Part shown: positions 43,094 to 54,558 of the stretch, in pieces | Layout: every line of letters begins with the position of its first letter | How positions within the stretch are numbered: position 1 is the stretch's first letter | NCBI GenBank assembly: GCA_023362775.1 | Contig: JALMGJ010000002.1 | Location: forward strand, 36,729,914 to 36,793,913 | From: Charina bottae | Lineage: Eukaryota > Chordata > Lepidosauria > Squamata > Charinaidae | Direction of reading: 5' to 3' | DNA: 64,000 bases | Notes under the pieces: generated by a model | Told to the model about the DNA's origin: nothing | Seen by the model: the letters and a program-made list of their open reading frames with translations, nothing else | Database searches by the model: none | Translations under genes and position numbers: made by a program

Positions 43094-43415
43094 CAGAGCT
43101 TTCCAAACTGTGTGTCGCGACACAAAAGTGTGTCGCCTGCGGGGCCCAGATGTGTCGCGTCAAAACCCGGAAGCGCTGATGGCCATCAGCGTGGCGACAC
43201 ACCAAAGGCGGCGCGCGAAAATCCGAAAGCGGCAGCAGTGCTTCCGGGTTTTTGCACGCTGCTGCAACGGCGGCGCTTCCGAGTTTTCCCGCAGCGACAC
43301 ACCAACGGCGGTGCGCAAAAACCGAAAGCGGCAGCAGCGCTTCCGGGTTTTTGTGCGCTGCCACAACAGCGGCACTTCCGGGTTTTCCTGCGGCAACACA
43401 CCAACGGCGGTTATA
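43094..43415. mobile_element. hAT-type MITE (AGCTTTCC family), right end lost
   Basis: CAGAGCTTTCCAAACTG start and three repeated blocks with GCTTCCGGGTTTTTG and CGACACACCAA; interrupted near 43415. Confidence 0.65.
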
Positions 43416-43645
43416 TTATATATAATGCCAAGTCGCCACAAGCTGACATGTGTAGCGGGCGGCGGCAGCGTTAGCACTGCACTGCCCCCTCCCCTACACA
43501 GTGTTCCGTTGTTTCTACCTACGCAGTCTGCGCTCGAGCACCGCACGATTGAGTCACAAAAAGAATCGCAAAGTGATGTTAAAAGTTTATGATTTTTTTG
43601 GGCCGCATTACTAGCTGTTCAGGGCTGCGGGTTGGACATGCCTGC
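43416..43645. mobile_element. Fragment of another hAT-like element
   Basis: Ends GGGTTGGACATGCCTGC, the inverse of a CAGGCATGTCC-type hAT terminus, and contains a stretch reading GGGCCGCATTACTAG. Only one end is present. Confidence 0.4.
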
Positions 43646-43689
43646 TCTAGATGGTTTAAACAGGTTCATTCTGCTCTGTCAAGAAATCA

Positions 43690-44285
43690 AATCAAATTCA
43701 AATTTATCAAATTACTATAACCGCCCATCTCCCCCTCAAGGAGAGACTCTGGGCGGTTCACAACATAACATCAATAAAATACAATAAAAACAACAATAAA
43801 AATATAAATACAATAAAATCCAAGTGGCAGGTGGTTCTTACAGTGAAAGAAAGGTGAGCTTCCTTCAAGCATCCTGGGAAACAAAGCGAATGACTAGTTG
43901 GCATTTATTTATTTATTTATTTATTTATCTATTTATCTATCTATCAAGCAAGCAATCATATTTCTTTACTGCCCATCTCGTATTGCAAAGACTCTGGGCG
44001 GTTTACAAACAATTAAAGATAAAATATTAAAATATCGATAAAACCATACAATATAAATATACAATATATATATAGAAATTAAATAAATAAATAAATAAAT
44101 AAATATAAATATACATAAATATAAAAATGCAAAATATAAAATATATTTTGATCTGCTCCGTTTATTTTATTTATTTATATCATTAATATAGCTGTCCATC
44201 CCATGCAAGTGATTCTGGGAAGCTTACAAGATTAAAAACAACTCCTCCAACATCATCATCACCACCACCACCACCACCACCACCA
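43690..44285 (-). repeat. Three L2-type tails with AAAT, ATCT and CAC simple repeats
   Basis: CCGCCCATCTCCCC...GACTCTGGGCGG at about 43720-43758, GCCCATCTCGTATTG...GACTCTGGGCGG at 43970-44003 and a diverged one at 44190-44225, each the inverse of the L2-type tail. A (CAC)n run lies at 44265-44287. Confidence 0.6.
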
Positions 44286-44539
44286 CCCTGTTCCCAAAGA
44301 TAAACTCTTAACTAGTAACCACCAATAGTAGCAGAACTCACATTCCCTGACCCACATGCCTGGGGCAACAGCCAGGACTTCAGCGCCTTGCGAAAGGCTA
44401 ACAGGGTTGAGCTCTTCTTATGTTTTTACGCTATTTAATTATGAAGTTAACAGCCTCGGAGTTGCAAAGCATTTTTATATGCTGGAAAGGCAGCCTAAGG
44501 GTTCTTCCTTCAGATCTTCCCAGTAACACTCATGTGAGC

Positions 44540-45237
44540 TATGCTGGGCTCAGAGCGAGGGTCTCATCATGAGCTTCCATGACAGAGGGCGGATTTGACT
44601 ACTGTAATGTGCTCTGCATGGGGCTGCCCTTGAAGAGTATCCGGAAGCTTCAGCTGGTTCAAAATGCAGCGGCCTGCATGGTTTTGTGCAAGTCCAGATT
44701 TGCACATGTGTCACCTCTCTTGCGGGAACTGCACTGGTTGCCGATTTGCTTCCGGGTCCAATTCAAGGTGCTGGTTATCACCTTTCAAGCCCTACATGGC
44801 TTGGGGCCAGGTTATCTGAAGGACCGCCTTTTCCCAGCTATATCTACCCGGCCCACCAGATTGGGGAGGCGGGGTATGTTACAGGTCCCCCCCTTAAGGA
44901 GGTCCATCTAGTGGGACCAAGAAGGGCCTTCTCTGTGGTGGCTCCCTCCCTGTGGAACATCATCCCCACAGAGATAAGGCTGCCCCCCCACCTTAATACT
45001 CTTCCAAAAGGCCCTAAAGACACGGCTTTGCCAGCGGGCCAGGAGACCCCAGGTTGATGCGGAGCCCATCAAGTGGTTTGGTTGAATGTATTGTTGCTGC
45101 CAGGGGGGAGGGGGTGTTGTGGGTTTTGTATTTAGGGTTTTATTTCTGTAAGCCACCCAGAGTCACCACAAGTTGAGCGGCCATATAAATCTAAATAAAT
45201 AAATAAACAAACAAACAAACAAACAAACAAATAATTT
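44540..45237 (+). mobile_element. L2-type LINE, RT C-terminal part and 3' tail
   Basis: Encodes FDYCNVLCMGLPLKSIRKLQ, LVQNAAACMV, VSPLLRELHWLPICFRVQFK and ALHGLGPGYLKDRL, the C-terminal end of an L2-clade RT protein, with a frameshift near 44890. The tail has GTAAGCCACCCAGAGTC and AAAT/AAAC repeats. Same family as 9958-10648. Confidence 0.8.
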
Positions 45238-45488
45238 GAACTGGGATCTCTCACCCAGAATCTGCCATGTGAGGCTCTGACCTGGATTTTAAAATATGAT
45301 CCGATTTTTGATGCAGTGTACTAGGTGAACGTTTAGGATATACACTGCTTTGGATTTGCTCTGCTTTGCAATGCTGGAAATAGAAGCGGCTGCTTTAATG
45401 AGTTGCAGGCAGTTATCATGTTAGCACTTCCCCACCTTCCAAATCAAATCCAAAACATTGTCTGGTGCAGGAAATAAAAGGGTTATAG

Positions 45489-45690
45489 CAGAGCTTTCCA
45501 AACTTTTCATGTTGGTGACAGAGTTTTTAGACATGCATCATTTCAAGACACAGTAATTCAGTTTTACTAGCCAACCAGAGGTTAAACTAACTAACTTATA
45601 AGAGATATGGACACATACATAAAACCACCAATCTCAGAGAGCACCAAGGACTCCACAATTATTGTATTAAAATTACAGATTGTCAATTTT
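45489..45690. mobile_element. hAT-type element of the AGCTTTCC family, left part
   Basis: CAGAGCTTTCCAAACTTTTC start followed by the GACATGCATCATTTC block seen at 7409 and 29692. The right end was not found. A segment near 45635 (CAGAGAGCACCAAGGACTCC) matches the outer part of the 14141-14289 palindrome. Confidence 0.55.
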
Positions 45691-46777
45691 GGAACATTTG
45701 CTTCAGGTAAAAAAAGAATATTAAAATAATAATGTAAAAAAGTAATAATAATGTCAAATAATTAGTAACAGTAATGTAAAAAAAATATTCTTTCTCCTAA
45801 AGAAGCAGATCTGAAGTACAGATAGCTTCTCAACACTTTGACCGAAAAAGGAAAAGTTAAGTCTTGGGTTGCAGTAAAGGAAATGAGTCAATCTTCTGGG
45901 ACATAAGAGGCCCATCCAGTCAGCTGCCCTTCTTGATGGAACTGTCACCTTCTTGGACGATGATGATGGAGGAGCGCAAGGGAGATGAAGCTATTATACA
46001 GCTTAAGCACGTAACATAGTGAGATGTAACATGGGCGTATCAGGGAAGTGTGAAATTCTCCAGAAGGGACATTAGATAGAGGAACAGAATAGCTCTGTTA
46101 CACTAGGATATGAAGATACACTTGGACCCTCAGGATTGCAACTGAAGCCCATGCGGCAAGTTCCAAATCCGGGTGTGCCAGGAGAGACTATGTATGCGCA
46201 CGTGCTTCTCCAATGAATCCCAGACAAGCCAGGAGCTCCCCTCTTTTGATGAGGTTGTGTTATCCACCCGTGGTACAACTTTCTGGCTGGCTACAGAGAA
46301 AGTATTTCTCTGTGGAGCAGATGGTACTACTGGCCCCTTTTTCATCTACATACGCACACAAACCTTCTCCTCGCACTGGAAACCTGCAAAAAGGACAAGG
46401 AGTTACTATCTGCATTACAGGGGTAACTAAGAGCAGAAATTAGCATGACAGGAATAATACTTCCAAGAAGATTCCCACTTTTAGAGCATAGAGAATATCA
46501 GCCAACACTCTGCCTTCGAGATGCACTGTATCTTATTTTCTCTCTTCTGGCTTCATGTACATGGATGGCCGCCAAATTTAGTATGCAGATGGCCACCACA
46601 GATGGCCACGTTTAACTTCAACACGAGTGCTACCAAACAAAAAACTTCATGGACACTTTTATTCACTCATCAGGACCTCCCAGTTTATTCAGTAATGTAT
46701 CTCTGAGTTTATCCCTTCTGTAAATGCTACTTACTTTATCGATATTTGCCCCCTGCCCCTTTTTGCCCCATGTAAGA
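45691..46777. other. No gene recognised
   Basis: Overlapping + strand readings at about 46173-46443 (with VFLCGADGTTGPFF) hint at an old coding remnant, but no family is recognisable. Confidence 0.25.
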
Positions 46778-47094
46778 GCGGGTAAGACGCCAGGCTTGTT
46801 GATTGGAAGATCGCAAGTTCGGAGGTTTGAATCCCTAGCCCTGTGTGCGGAGTGAGCTCCCGCACTCGCCCCAGCTCTTGCCAACCTAGCAATTCGAAAG
46901 CATGCAAATGCAAGTAGATGAATAGGTACCACTTCGGTGGGTAGGTAACAGCGTTCTGCATGCGTCATGCGGCCACATGACCGTGGAAGCATCTTTGGAC
47001 AACGCTGGCTCTTCGGCTAACAAACGGAGATGAGCACCGGCCCCTAGAGTCGGACACGACTGCACAAATGTGCAGGGGGAAACTTTACCTTTAT
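46778..47094 (+). mobile_element. Sauria-type SINE, head truncated
   Basis: Matches the SINE at 4719-5058 from AGCGGGTAAGACGCCAGGC to the CTTTACCTTTA tail. It joins the Gypsy 5' LTR remnant directly. Confidence 0.85.
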
Positions 47095-48035
47095 ATCCTA
47101 AATGGATTGTACTGAGGAGTTTTGAATTGGGAACTTAAGAACTGGAATCATTACAGAAAGCTCAGAATCACCATTATGGAGACCGTACCTGAGGACTACC
47201 AAGTCTCTGAGGAAGGTCCACTTTCACAAAGTCTAGATCTGGCAGACACTCGTCCTGTAATAACTGGCAGAGAAGAATGGGCTGATGATGGAGACGTATC
47301 ATGCTCGGTGGGATTGGAACCCGGAGGTGCCTCCCCGAGGGGGTTGAGGCTTTCCTGTCCACCGCCCTGAGAGCAACTGGAATCGCAATGGGGAGTACCG
47401 CTAAGCCCTACAATTTTGCTAAATCCAAGGCCAACCGAACTGGAAGGAATCCTTGCCATGTCTGAGCAAGGGGAGGAAGAGAGCGGAGCATCTGACGATG
47501 ACTGCGAAGACATGAGTGATGAAGGAGATGAAGAAAGAGCCCCATGCGAGGCTGTGCAAGTCAAGAAATCAAAAAGCCTCGGGGACTGGGGGTTCAATCT
47601 GGGGGCTCGACCGAAGGTGCTGAAACCAGGCGGCAGCAACCCATCAAAACCCTTGAAGGGAGCCAATCCACATTGGTCCCAGGGGATAGGTGGAGGTGCA
47701 GAACCTGATGACACCCGAAAAGTGACCAAGGAGAGGGGGCCCCATCACTGCGCTGCAACAACGGAGAACCGGATCAGCCGGGTAGAAAAGGAGATGACAT
47801 CCATGGGAGACCGGCTGACTACCTTGCAGGGAGCGGTGGAGCGATTATTACAAAGATTTGATGAAGTGATAAAATTCAGAGCATCACCGAGTTCGCAGCC
47901 GTCGTCCCAAAGCGAGAGTCGGGGTCCAAAGCACCACTCCACCAAAATTAAGAAGCGAGACGATGAGTGCCTGGCTGTGCTGGCTCGCCTCCAGAACAGA
48001 TTGGAGAGTCTTGGCAGTCAGCCAGAGGTAAGGAA

Positions 48036-48733
48036 TGCAGCCCAAGGTTACTTTGCAAGGCTGGCCGAGAGAGAGACAAACCAGCGTGTGCCAATAATCA
48101 GAGTAGTGAAGCAAAGGGTAGTCAATAATCCAAACTGGGTCAAGGGTTCCAGAAGTCCGAGCCACGATAATCCAAACAAGGTCAGGAACGCAGGCAAGAC
48201 AGGATACAAGAGTGGTCGCGAAGCCAAACTGCAACGTTGCTCCAACTCCCTCACTGCTCCGTTGGTAATTTATCAGCAGCTCAGGAGCTGTCCTCTGGGT
48301 CCTGCAAAGACTCTCCCTGCCCTCTGCGTAACTCCCTAGCAGCCAGCCGAGCACTTTTCCTCCTGTCCTTTAAGGTGAGGCGCACACGCCTCCACCTCTG
48401 CCCTTTGGGGGATTCAGGAGAGCTGGGAGGCTGATGGGATCCAGCTGGCTGCTGGCTAGAGAGTGGGGACAAACCGCAATCCCCAGCTTGCTCCCCTGTA
48501 TGCTCGGTTGCTGGCTGCTGGCTAGAGGGTGGGGCCAAACCACCATCCCCAGCTTGCTCTCCTGCAGCCTCAGGTATTGCTGCCTCCTGCGGTGCTGGGT
48601 CATTGTCTGGGCCCGTGTCTGTGTCTGGGGCCTCGCCTGGCTCAATCCCCATGGGGTTTGCCAGGGGTAGCTCGTCCTCTGACTCATCGCTGAGGCCCTG
48701 GGGCAGAGGCTGAACCAGGACACCGGCCCTACA
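48036..48733 (-). mobile_element. Solo LTR 1 in gag
   Basis: 698 bp with TGCAGCCC and CCCTACA ends. Flanks GGAA and GAAG overlap by only three bases when gag is rejoined, so the duplication is imperfect. Most of it is open on the - strand as an acidic, proline-rich reading, without a recognisable domain. Confidence 0.55.
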
Positions 48734-48738
48734 GAAGC

Positions 48739-49158
48739 TGTCGGAGTACACAACGCTGGGGCTGCCAATGTTCCTTCTAGACCACAGAGCAATACGTTTT
48801 ATTGAGTAAGCAGACACTCACAAGAGATTAGATAAAATAATCTATTTACTCTATATACATACGTGGTACAATACAGTCCAATAACGTCCAACACAGATAC
48901 AGATGAGAAGATAGTAACGAGAAGAATGTACACCAGAACTTCTCTACTTTTATACAAATATCAACCAATCACGTTATAGGTCAAACAAATTATCTGCCAC
49001 ACCCAGCTTAAACTATATCAGCTGCAGTATGTGTCACCACTTACTTCAACAATGGCTGCTAATTGAATGACTTGCAGAAAGTATTACCTCTCACCTATTT
49101 ACCTCTCCTGTCTAATTAATCTATCTGTAAATTCTGGGTATTTATTCAAACCCCAACA
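48739..49158 (-). mobile_element. Solo LTR 2 in gag, perfect 5-bp TSD
   Basis: 420 bp with TGTCGGAG and CCCAACA ends and identical GAAGC flanks (48734-48738 and 49159-49163). The - strand reading has a TATAAAAG-like box (near 48950) and AATAAA near its end, as expected for an LTR. It landed directly beside LTR 1. Confidence 0.8.
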
Positions 49159-49817
49159 GAAGCCCTATGCGGAGAAGCCTAAAGAGGTGAGAAAACTAGA
49201 GGGGGCATTTGGTGTGAGAGACTTAAAAGTGAAGTTTGGCGGAGACCAAAAGCAATTAGCCTGGTTTGTGACACATGTGAGGGGCTTCATGGAGGACTTT
49301 GGAGAATCCTTCCCCACCAATGAAGCCAAGGTGATATATGTTTCAGCACACCTCGAAAATGGGGCGGCGGACTGGGCGGTGGAGCTTCATGATACAGGAG
49401 CTCCGGAGCTAGAGGATTTTGATGAGTTTATGTGTGCGTTAAGAGAGCGGTTTGAAGATCCTCTAGCCAAAGTGAGAGCCAAGACAAGCTTACAAAATCT
49501 TAAGCAAGGAACCAAGTCAGTGTCCAAATATGCTATGCAGTTCAAGGGACTGGCTGGAAAGCTAACCGACTGGCCAGTCCTTAAAAATGGAGTATTTCTG
49601 TTTGGGTCTGCAAACGGAAATTCTGGAGTGGTCCATGGCGAGGGGGAATCCGAGTACCCTCAGAGAATGGATTTGCTTGGCGGGAGAAGTTGAGGACCTG
49701 AGGCACCAGATTTGAAGACAACAACGTACCCAAGCAGCAGGGAGACGCTCAGTAATGGTGAGCACCACGATTGACAAGAAGGGGAACCACAAATCCTGGG
49801 ATGAAGAGGAGGAGCAA

Positions 49818-49880
49818 TGAATGCGAAAAGGCTTATGGTACAAGTGTGGAAAGGAAGGTCACAGGATCGCCAACTGTCCC
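49818..49880 (+). pseudogene. Gypsy nucleocapsid zinc knuckle, first cysteine lost
   Basis: Reads GLWYKCGKEGHRIANCPQ. A C-x2-C-x4-H-x4-C knuckle needs a cysteine where W stands; TGG could derive from TGT or TGC by one change. Metal binding would be impaired. Confidence 0.65.
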
Positions 49881-50009
49881 CAAGCAACAACAACGACCCG
49901 AAGCAAGCGCAGTGAGAGCGGATCTAAAACACCAACTACAAAAAGTAGAGGTACCACCTTTGGAGCCGAATCAACTTCAAAAAATCCCATACCAGAGGGA
50001 GAGGACTAA

Positions 50010-51287
50010 TAGAGAAACAGGGATTCTGGTGGAGCGGAGACAGGTTGTATGTCCCAAAGGGTATGCGCAAAAAAGTACTTGAAAGATGCCATGATGCTAA
50101 ATCAGCTGGTCATTTTGGATTTGTAAAGACTTTATATTTGCTGAGAAGGCAATTCTGGTGGCCTTCCATGAGAAAAGATGTGGCAGGATATGTCCGCAGT
50201 TGCCCAACATGTGCAATGGCTAAAAGACAGGGGGGAAAGCCCAAAGGGTTGTTACAGAACATGGCCAACCCAACCCACCCATGGAAGCAGATTGCCATGG
50301 ACTTTATAGTTGAATTACCTGAAAGCAGAAGAAAAACAGTAATTTGGGTTGTAACTGATCTATTCTCTAAGCAAGCTCGTTTCATTCCATGTACTCAGTT
50401 ACCAACAGCTGGTCAGTTACCCAAGATGTTCATACAACATGTCTATCAATTACACGGAGCCCCTGAAAGAGTAATTAGCAATCGAGGGGTCCAGTTCACC
50501 TCTAAGTTTTGGAAAGCGTTCCTCAAACCAATTGGGGCAGAGCAAGGATTAAGTCCTTTGCCGAAGTGGCATATAACAATATGCATATAACTCTTGCCCA
50601 TTCGCTACTTGAAATGGGGAGAACCCAGTGCTTTGATGGACTCATCAAAGCACTGGGTTCTCCCCATTTCAAGTAGCGAATGGGCAAGAGTTCGTAGCCA
50701 TTCCAGAACTGCCTCAAAATCAGCCAGATGCAATGTTAGCAGATGCATGGATAAAACAATTAGCAGACAGCTGGCCAGTGATACAAAAAACGTTACAGGA
50801 AGCAAAAGACACTTACAAGAAATTTGCTGATCATAAGAGATCTCCTGAGTGGCCAATAATGCTGGGAGAGAAAGTTTACTTGTCAACCCAGTTTTTAAAA
50901 TCCACTCAACCCTCTAAGAAACTGGGTCCTAAATTCATAAGTCCTTTCCCGATTATCAAAATAATAAATCCAGTGACTCTACAATTACAATTGCCAAAGA
51001 ATATGAGAAGAATTCACCCCGTTTTCCATTGCAGCTTGCTAAAGCCAGTCAAAACCTCAGAGAGCTGGCATCTAGAACAACCTCCCCCACCTCCTATAAT
51101 GATTGATGGGGAGCAGCACTTCGAAGTACAAGAGATCCTGGATTCCAGAAAGCAAAGAGGCCAATCAGTACCTGATTCAAAGGAAACATTTCCCCAAAAG
51201 TACAATGAATGGGTGGCCAGTCGAGACGTTCGCGCACCTGATCTCACCACTTTGTTTCATCAACATTTTCCTGACAAACCAAAGTGA
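50010..51287 (+). pseudogene. Gypsy integrase and chromodomain remnant
   Basis: Begins right after gag-like sequence, without protease or RT. It has the integrase zinc-binding H/H pair (CHDAKSAGHFG) and C/C pair (SCPTC), then the catalytic core with AMDFIVELP (first Asp). The second catalytic Asp is replaced by Asn in VISNRGVQF. The region that should carry the catalytic Glu is lost at the hairpin (50589-50692). After it the frame continues with ANGQEFVAIPELPQNQPDA, then PVFHCSLLKPVKTS and EQHFEVQEILDSR, a chromodomain start, and after a further frame break NEWVASRDVRAPDLTTLF. Several independent defects show it is dead. Confidence 0.75.
50589..50692. repeat. Perfect hairpin, 50-bp arms, 4-base loop
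   Basis: Arm 50589-50638 is the exact inverse of arm 50643-50692 with loop GACT. The right arm fits the integrase reading frame (STGFSPFQVANGQEF), so the left arm is an inverted copy that replaced the original sequence. Confidence 0.9.
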
Positions 51288-51883
51288 TTGACTCAATTGC
51301 CCTAATTGTTTGCTTGTTTCAATTTGCATTGCATTGTTTATTCCACTGTTTTGCATTCTATTAGTTGCTCCACTATCTTTCTTTCTGGGGAAAGCCTTTT
51401 CCTTTTTGCCTGGGGAAGCTTTGTTCTTTGGGGGGGCAGAATGTCATGACCTGCACCAGTGCGAGTCATGCCATGAGTTATACACTGTAGATTAGCTTGG
51501 GGGATGGCAGCAAGATCTGTGTCAGCCACCACGGCTCTGGGAAAGAGGAGGAGGAGGACTGCATTCCAGCAACGATGGTTGAAGATTGTTTATGGCGGCG
51601 AGTTGCACCAAGGTCACTCAGTAGATGCTAGTTAGGAATGTCTGGGAGATGAGAGCAAGATGGGAGGGGGTGCAAGCATGAGTGGAAATGTACAAGCAGG
51701 AACGTTATCAGCAGGGGGCCTGGCAGGGGGGGAGAGTGAGCTTTTTCAACTGCTTAGATGGGAAAACCGCCATTCTGAGCTTTGACCATGTTTCATGTTA
51801 CTTTGTCCTAATAAACTTCTTCTATATCCTAAATGGATTGTACTGAGTTTTGAATTGGGAACTTAAGAACTGGAATCATCACA

Positions 51884-52495
51884 GCCATTTGATCAGATCT
51901 CTAAATCAAATCTTTCCACCCAATCCAACTGTCAAATCAGCTTGATTTGATGATTTGGTTGCTTTTCAAATAAGCATTCTTTTCCAAAGGCGGTTCAGTC
52001 AACTTTTGAGTTAAGGATCTGAATCAGATCAGGGGTGGGTTGATACACCACTCATACAGTACGATCCTTAACATGTAAATGTGAACATTTGCCATTTCAC
52101 TATGACCTTATTAATACCTTACAGAAACTGCCTTTCAGGAGAAAAAGCAAAGTGGAATTGTGAATCGCTGCTTTTATGACCAACTGGGCTGAGATCTGCC
52201 TCCCTGTTTACAAAAATATCAAAATTGGCACCAAAACCATCTGCTTTTGGAGAAGGTGTATCAACTCAGCCATCCTGAACATCTCAGCCCATTCCAGCTG
52301 GCAAGCGGTTACGACCACCAGACGTTACATACTATTTCCTGAACAATGTTCTTATTTTTTCCTCCCCTTTCCCTTCCCTTTCAGTATCTTATTTTTTGGG
52401 GAGAGAAAAATTATCTTGATTTTTATTATTCTATCAGCCACTCATGTTGAAGTGTAATGTCTATAAATGCTTCAAATAGGTAAAATACAGGTAGT
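51884..52495. other. Presumed intron of the - strand lectin-like gene, nothing recognised
   Basis: Searched by eye on the - strand for a last CTLD exon (W-I-C motif) without success. Confidence 0.35.
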
Positions 52496-52497
52496 CC

Positions 52498-52882
52498 TCG
52501 ACTTACGACCGCTCGTTTAATGATGGCCCAAAGTTACAATGACCTCAGAATGGCCTGTAAAGCACCTCTGAGCGTCGAGAAACATTGTAACCCCCTGTGG
52601 TCACATGATCACATTTTGGGTGCTTGGCAACTGGCTCGCATTTACGACCGGTTGCAGCGTCCCACGGTCATGTGATCGCGTTTTGGGACTTTTTTGCCAT
52701 TTTCTGGCAAAAAATGCCCATTGGGGAAGCTGGATTCACTTAATGACCTGTGATTCGCTTAACAACCACTGTAAAAATGGTCATAAAATCGGGTCTGGTC
52801 ACATGGTGACTTGACTTACAACCACAATGACTTATGATGGAAATTCCAGTCCCAACTGTGGTCATAAGTCGAGGACTACCTG
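52498..52882. mobile_element. Tigger-like MITE, complete
   Basis: CAGGTAGTCCTCGACTTACG and AAGTCGAGGACTACCTG ends, TA on both sides (52496-52497 and 52883-52884). It is the cleanest copy here. Confidence 0.85.
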
Positions 52883-52921
52883 TAGCTATACAGGTCCTAT
52901 AAACAAAAAAAAAATACTTAC

Positions 52922-53025
52922 TGTTTTTTAAACTCTGTGCCATTGGACCATTTCCAGATCTGGTTAACTTTTCTTGAGAGACCAAACCAGTAATGAGAGG
53001 CTCCCAAAAATTCCACCCAGAAATC
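52922..53025 (-). CDS. C-type lectin-like domain, middle exon
   Basis: - strand acceptor CCCTTCTCCTAG before 53025 and donor ACA|GTAAGT after 52922. The 104-bp exon enters in phase 0 and leaves in phase 2. It reads DFWVEFLGASHYWFGLSRK then QIWKWSNGTEF, the classic CTLD segment with the W-x-G-L type core and W-x-W-x-x-G-T. In the NK-receptor/CLEC2/CD69 group this exon follows one ending at phase 0 after IDTQ-x-x-L, which is how the exon at 54679-54863 ends. Calcium-site residues of the E-P-N type are not evident, as in NK-type lectin-like receptors that bind proteins. The last CTLD exon with its final cysteine pair was not found. Confidence 0.85.
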
Positions 53026-53519
53026 CTAGGAGAAGGGAAATAATGTACAGTAAAATCCTCATTTAACAGACTAACTGGGGAAAGTGTCTGTTATTTTTGA
53101 CTGTCTATTGAATACCAAAATACATCATTTGTGTCAATTTACTTAATTCTTTCAAGATTATAAAATTAAGGTAAATGTATATGTAACTGCCTTATCAGGA
53201 CTACTTCAGATACAATGGGCTGGTCCATTATTTTGGGGAGCTATCCACACAGAAATTGGATCTGTTGTACCCAAAGTCCACTAAATGGAGGTCTATTAAA
53301 TCAAGCTTTTTACTGCAATGATATACATGTATCTCTTTAAATTTGGGATGCATTGCACAGGATTCAGAAAAGTGCAAGTGAAATTCAGCAGGAATATATT
53401 AGTTTCTCTTACTCATAATGATCCTCCTCCTTAAATATTTATTTAACATATTAATAGCTCATCAAGAAAACAAAAAAAAAGTTCATGGCAGCTTTTATGT
53501 ATTTACTTGGTTATATGCC
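53026..53519. other. Intron of the lectin-like gene, nothing recognised
   Basis: A/T-rich; no delimited repeat. Confidence 0.4.
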
Positions 53520-54558
53520 ATTGACGTTTGACTTACTGATCACACAGATTGACCTTCTCCAGGAGGACCTGTCCCCAACCTGGTCCTTCAGGTCTTCCAA
53601 CAGTGGACCAGTTGCTGCTGTAATTAACCATATGCCTTGCTGCTGGTCATCCTTTTTCTCTCTTTCCTTTGACCTTTCCCAGGGTTATTGCTTAAGAGAG
53701 CAGAGTCTTTATATAAAGTGTCCAAAATTTAAGCCTGGTCACAAGGGAAGCTGAATTGGAAGAAGATGAGTGTGGTTTAATAATTGGAGGAAGAAACATC
53801 AATAACCTGTGCTATGCTGATGACGCTACCCTGATAGCCAAAAATGCAAAGGATCTGCAAGCTCTAGTAATAAAAGTCAAAGAGCACAGTGAAAAAATTG
53901 GATTAAAATTAAATATTGTATAAAGACGACCAAACCAAACTAATGACAGCAGGGAGAACCACCAGCTGCCTTAGAATTGACAATGAAGATATTGAAGTGG
54001 TGGATAGTTTCTGCCTTTAAGGATCTACTATCAACAAAGGAACCAGCAATCAAGAAATGCAGACTAGCGATTGGTAGGGCAGCCACGAAAGCCTTGGGGA
54101 AAATATCAAGATGCTGTGGCATGTCTACACCTACAAAGATCAGAATGGTGTAGGCAATGGTTTTCCCTGTAACCCTCTGTGAAAGTTGGGCTTTGAAGAA
54201 GCAGGACAGAAAGATATTGAAGCTCTTGAATGTGGAAGTTGGAGAAGAGTCCTGAGAATACCATGGATAGTTAAGAAATATGTCATAGGAAAAATCAATC
54301 CAGAGTTCTTATTTGAGGCACAAATGACCAGGCTGAAATTATGTTTTGGACACAATGTGTGAAGACCCAGCTCTCTGGAGAAGTCTGTAATGCTGGGAAA
54401 GGTGGAAGGAAAGAGAAGAAGAGGACGACCAGCAGCAAGTGGATGGATTCACAGGAGTGCTGGAATACCTGAAGGGCCAGGTTGGGGACAAAGTGTCATG
54501 GAGAAGATCTATCTTTATGGTAGTTAAGATCAACACCAACCTGATGGCACATTATCTA

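Larger units (their letters stand above)
47416..49560 (+). pseudogene. Gypsy gag, split by two solo LTRs
   Basis: The first half (47416-48035) is an acidic N-terminal part (for example GEEESGASDDDCEDMSDEG) followed by a heptad-like helical stretch ENRISRVEKEMTSMGDRL. The second half resumes at 49160 with KPYAEKPKEVRKLEG and contains the capsid-like core (AHLENGAADWAVELHD, then FDEFMCALRERFEDPLAKV). Removing 48036-49158 and one short duplication restores the frame, reading QPEVR-KPYAEK. Gag would form the intracellular particle. A frame change before 47416 separates an upstream in-frame start near 47178. Confidence 0.75.
47092..51883 (+). mobile_element. Chromovirus-type Gypsy element, internally deleted
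   Basis: The 3' LTR is 51442-51883, beginning TGTCATGACC after a G-rich polypurine tract and ending CATCACA. Its last 62 bases recur at 47092-47155, all that remains of the 5' LTR. Between are gag, a zinc knuckle, integrase and a chromodomain remnant; protease, RT and RNase H are missing. Gag is interrupted by two solo LTRs (48036-49158). Left truncation prevents checking the target duplication. Confidence 0.85.

Noticed and set aside
46173..46443. Two overlapping + strand readings with a possible envelope-like flavour
   Set aside because: No family motif is clear enough and no LTR or pol context surrounds them.
48281..48817. 178-codon - strand reading, acidic and proline-rich
   Set aside because: It crosses the boundary between two solo LTRs (48733/48739), so it cannot be one protein.
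51884..52495. Search for the last CTLD exon on the - strand
   Set aside because: No W-I-C type segment with an acceptor was found.
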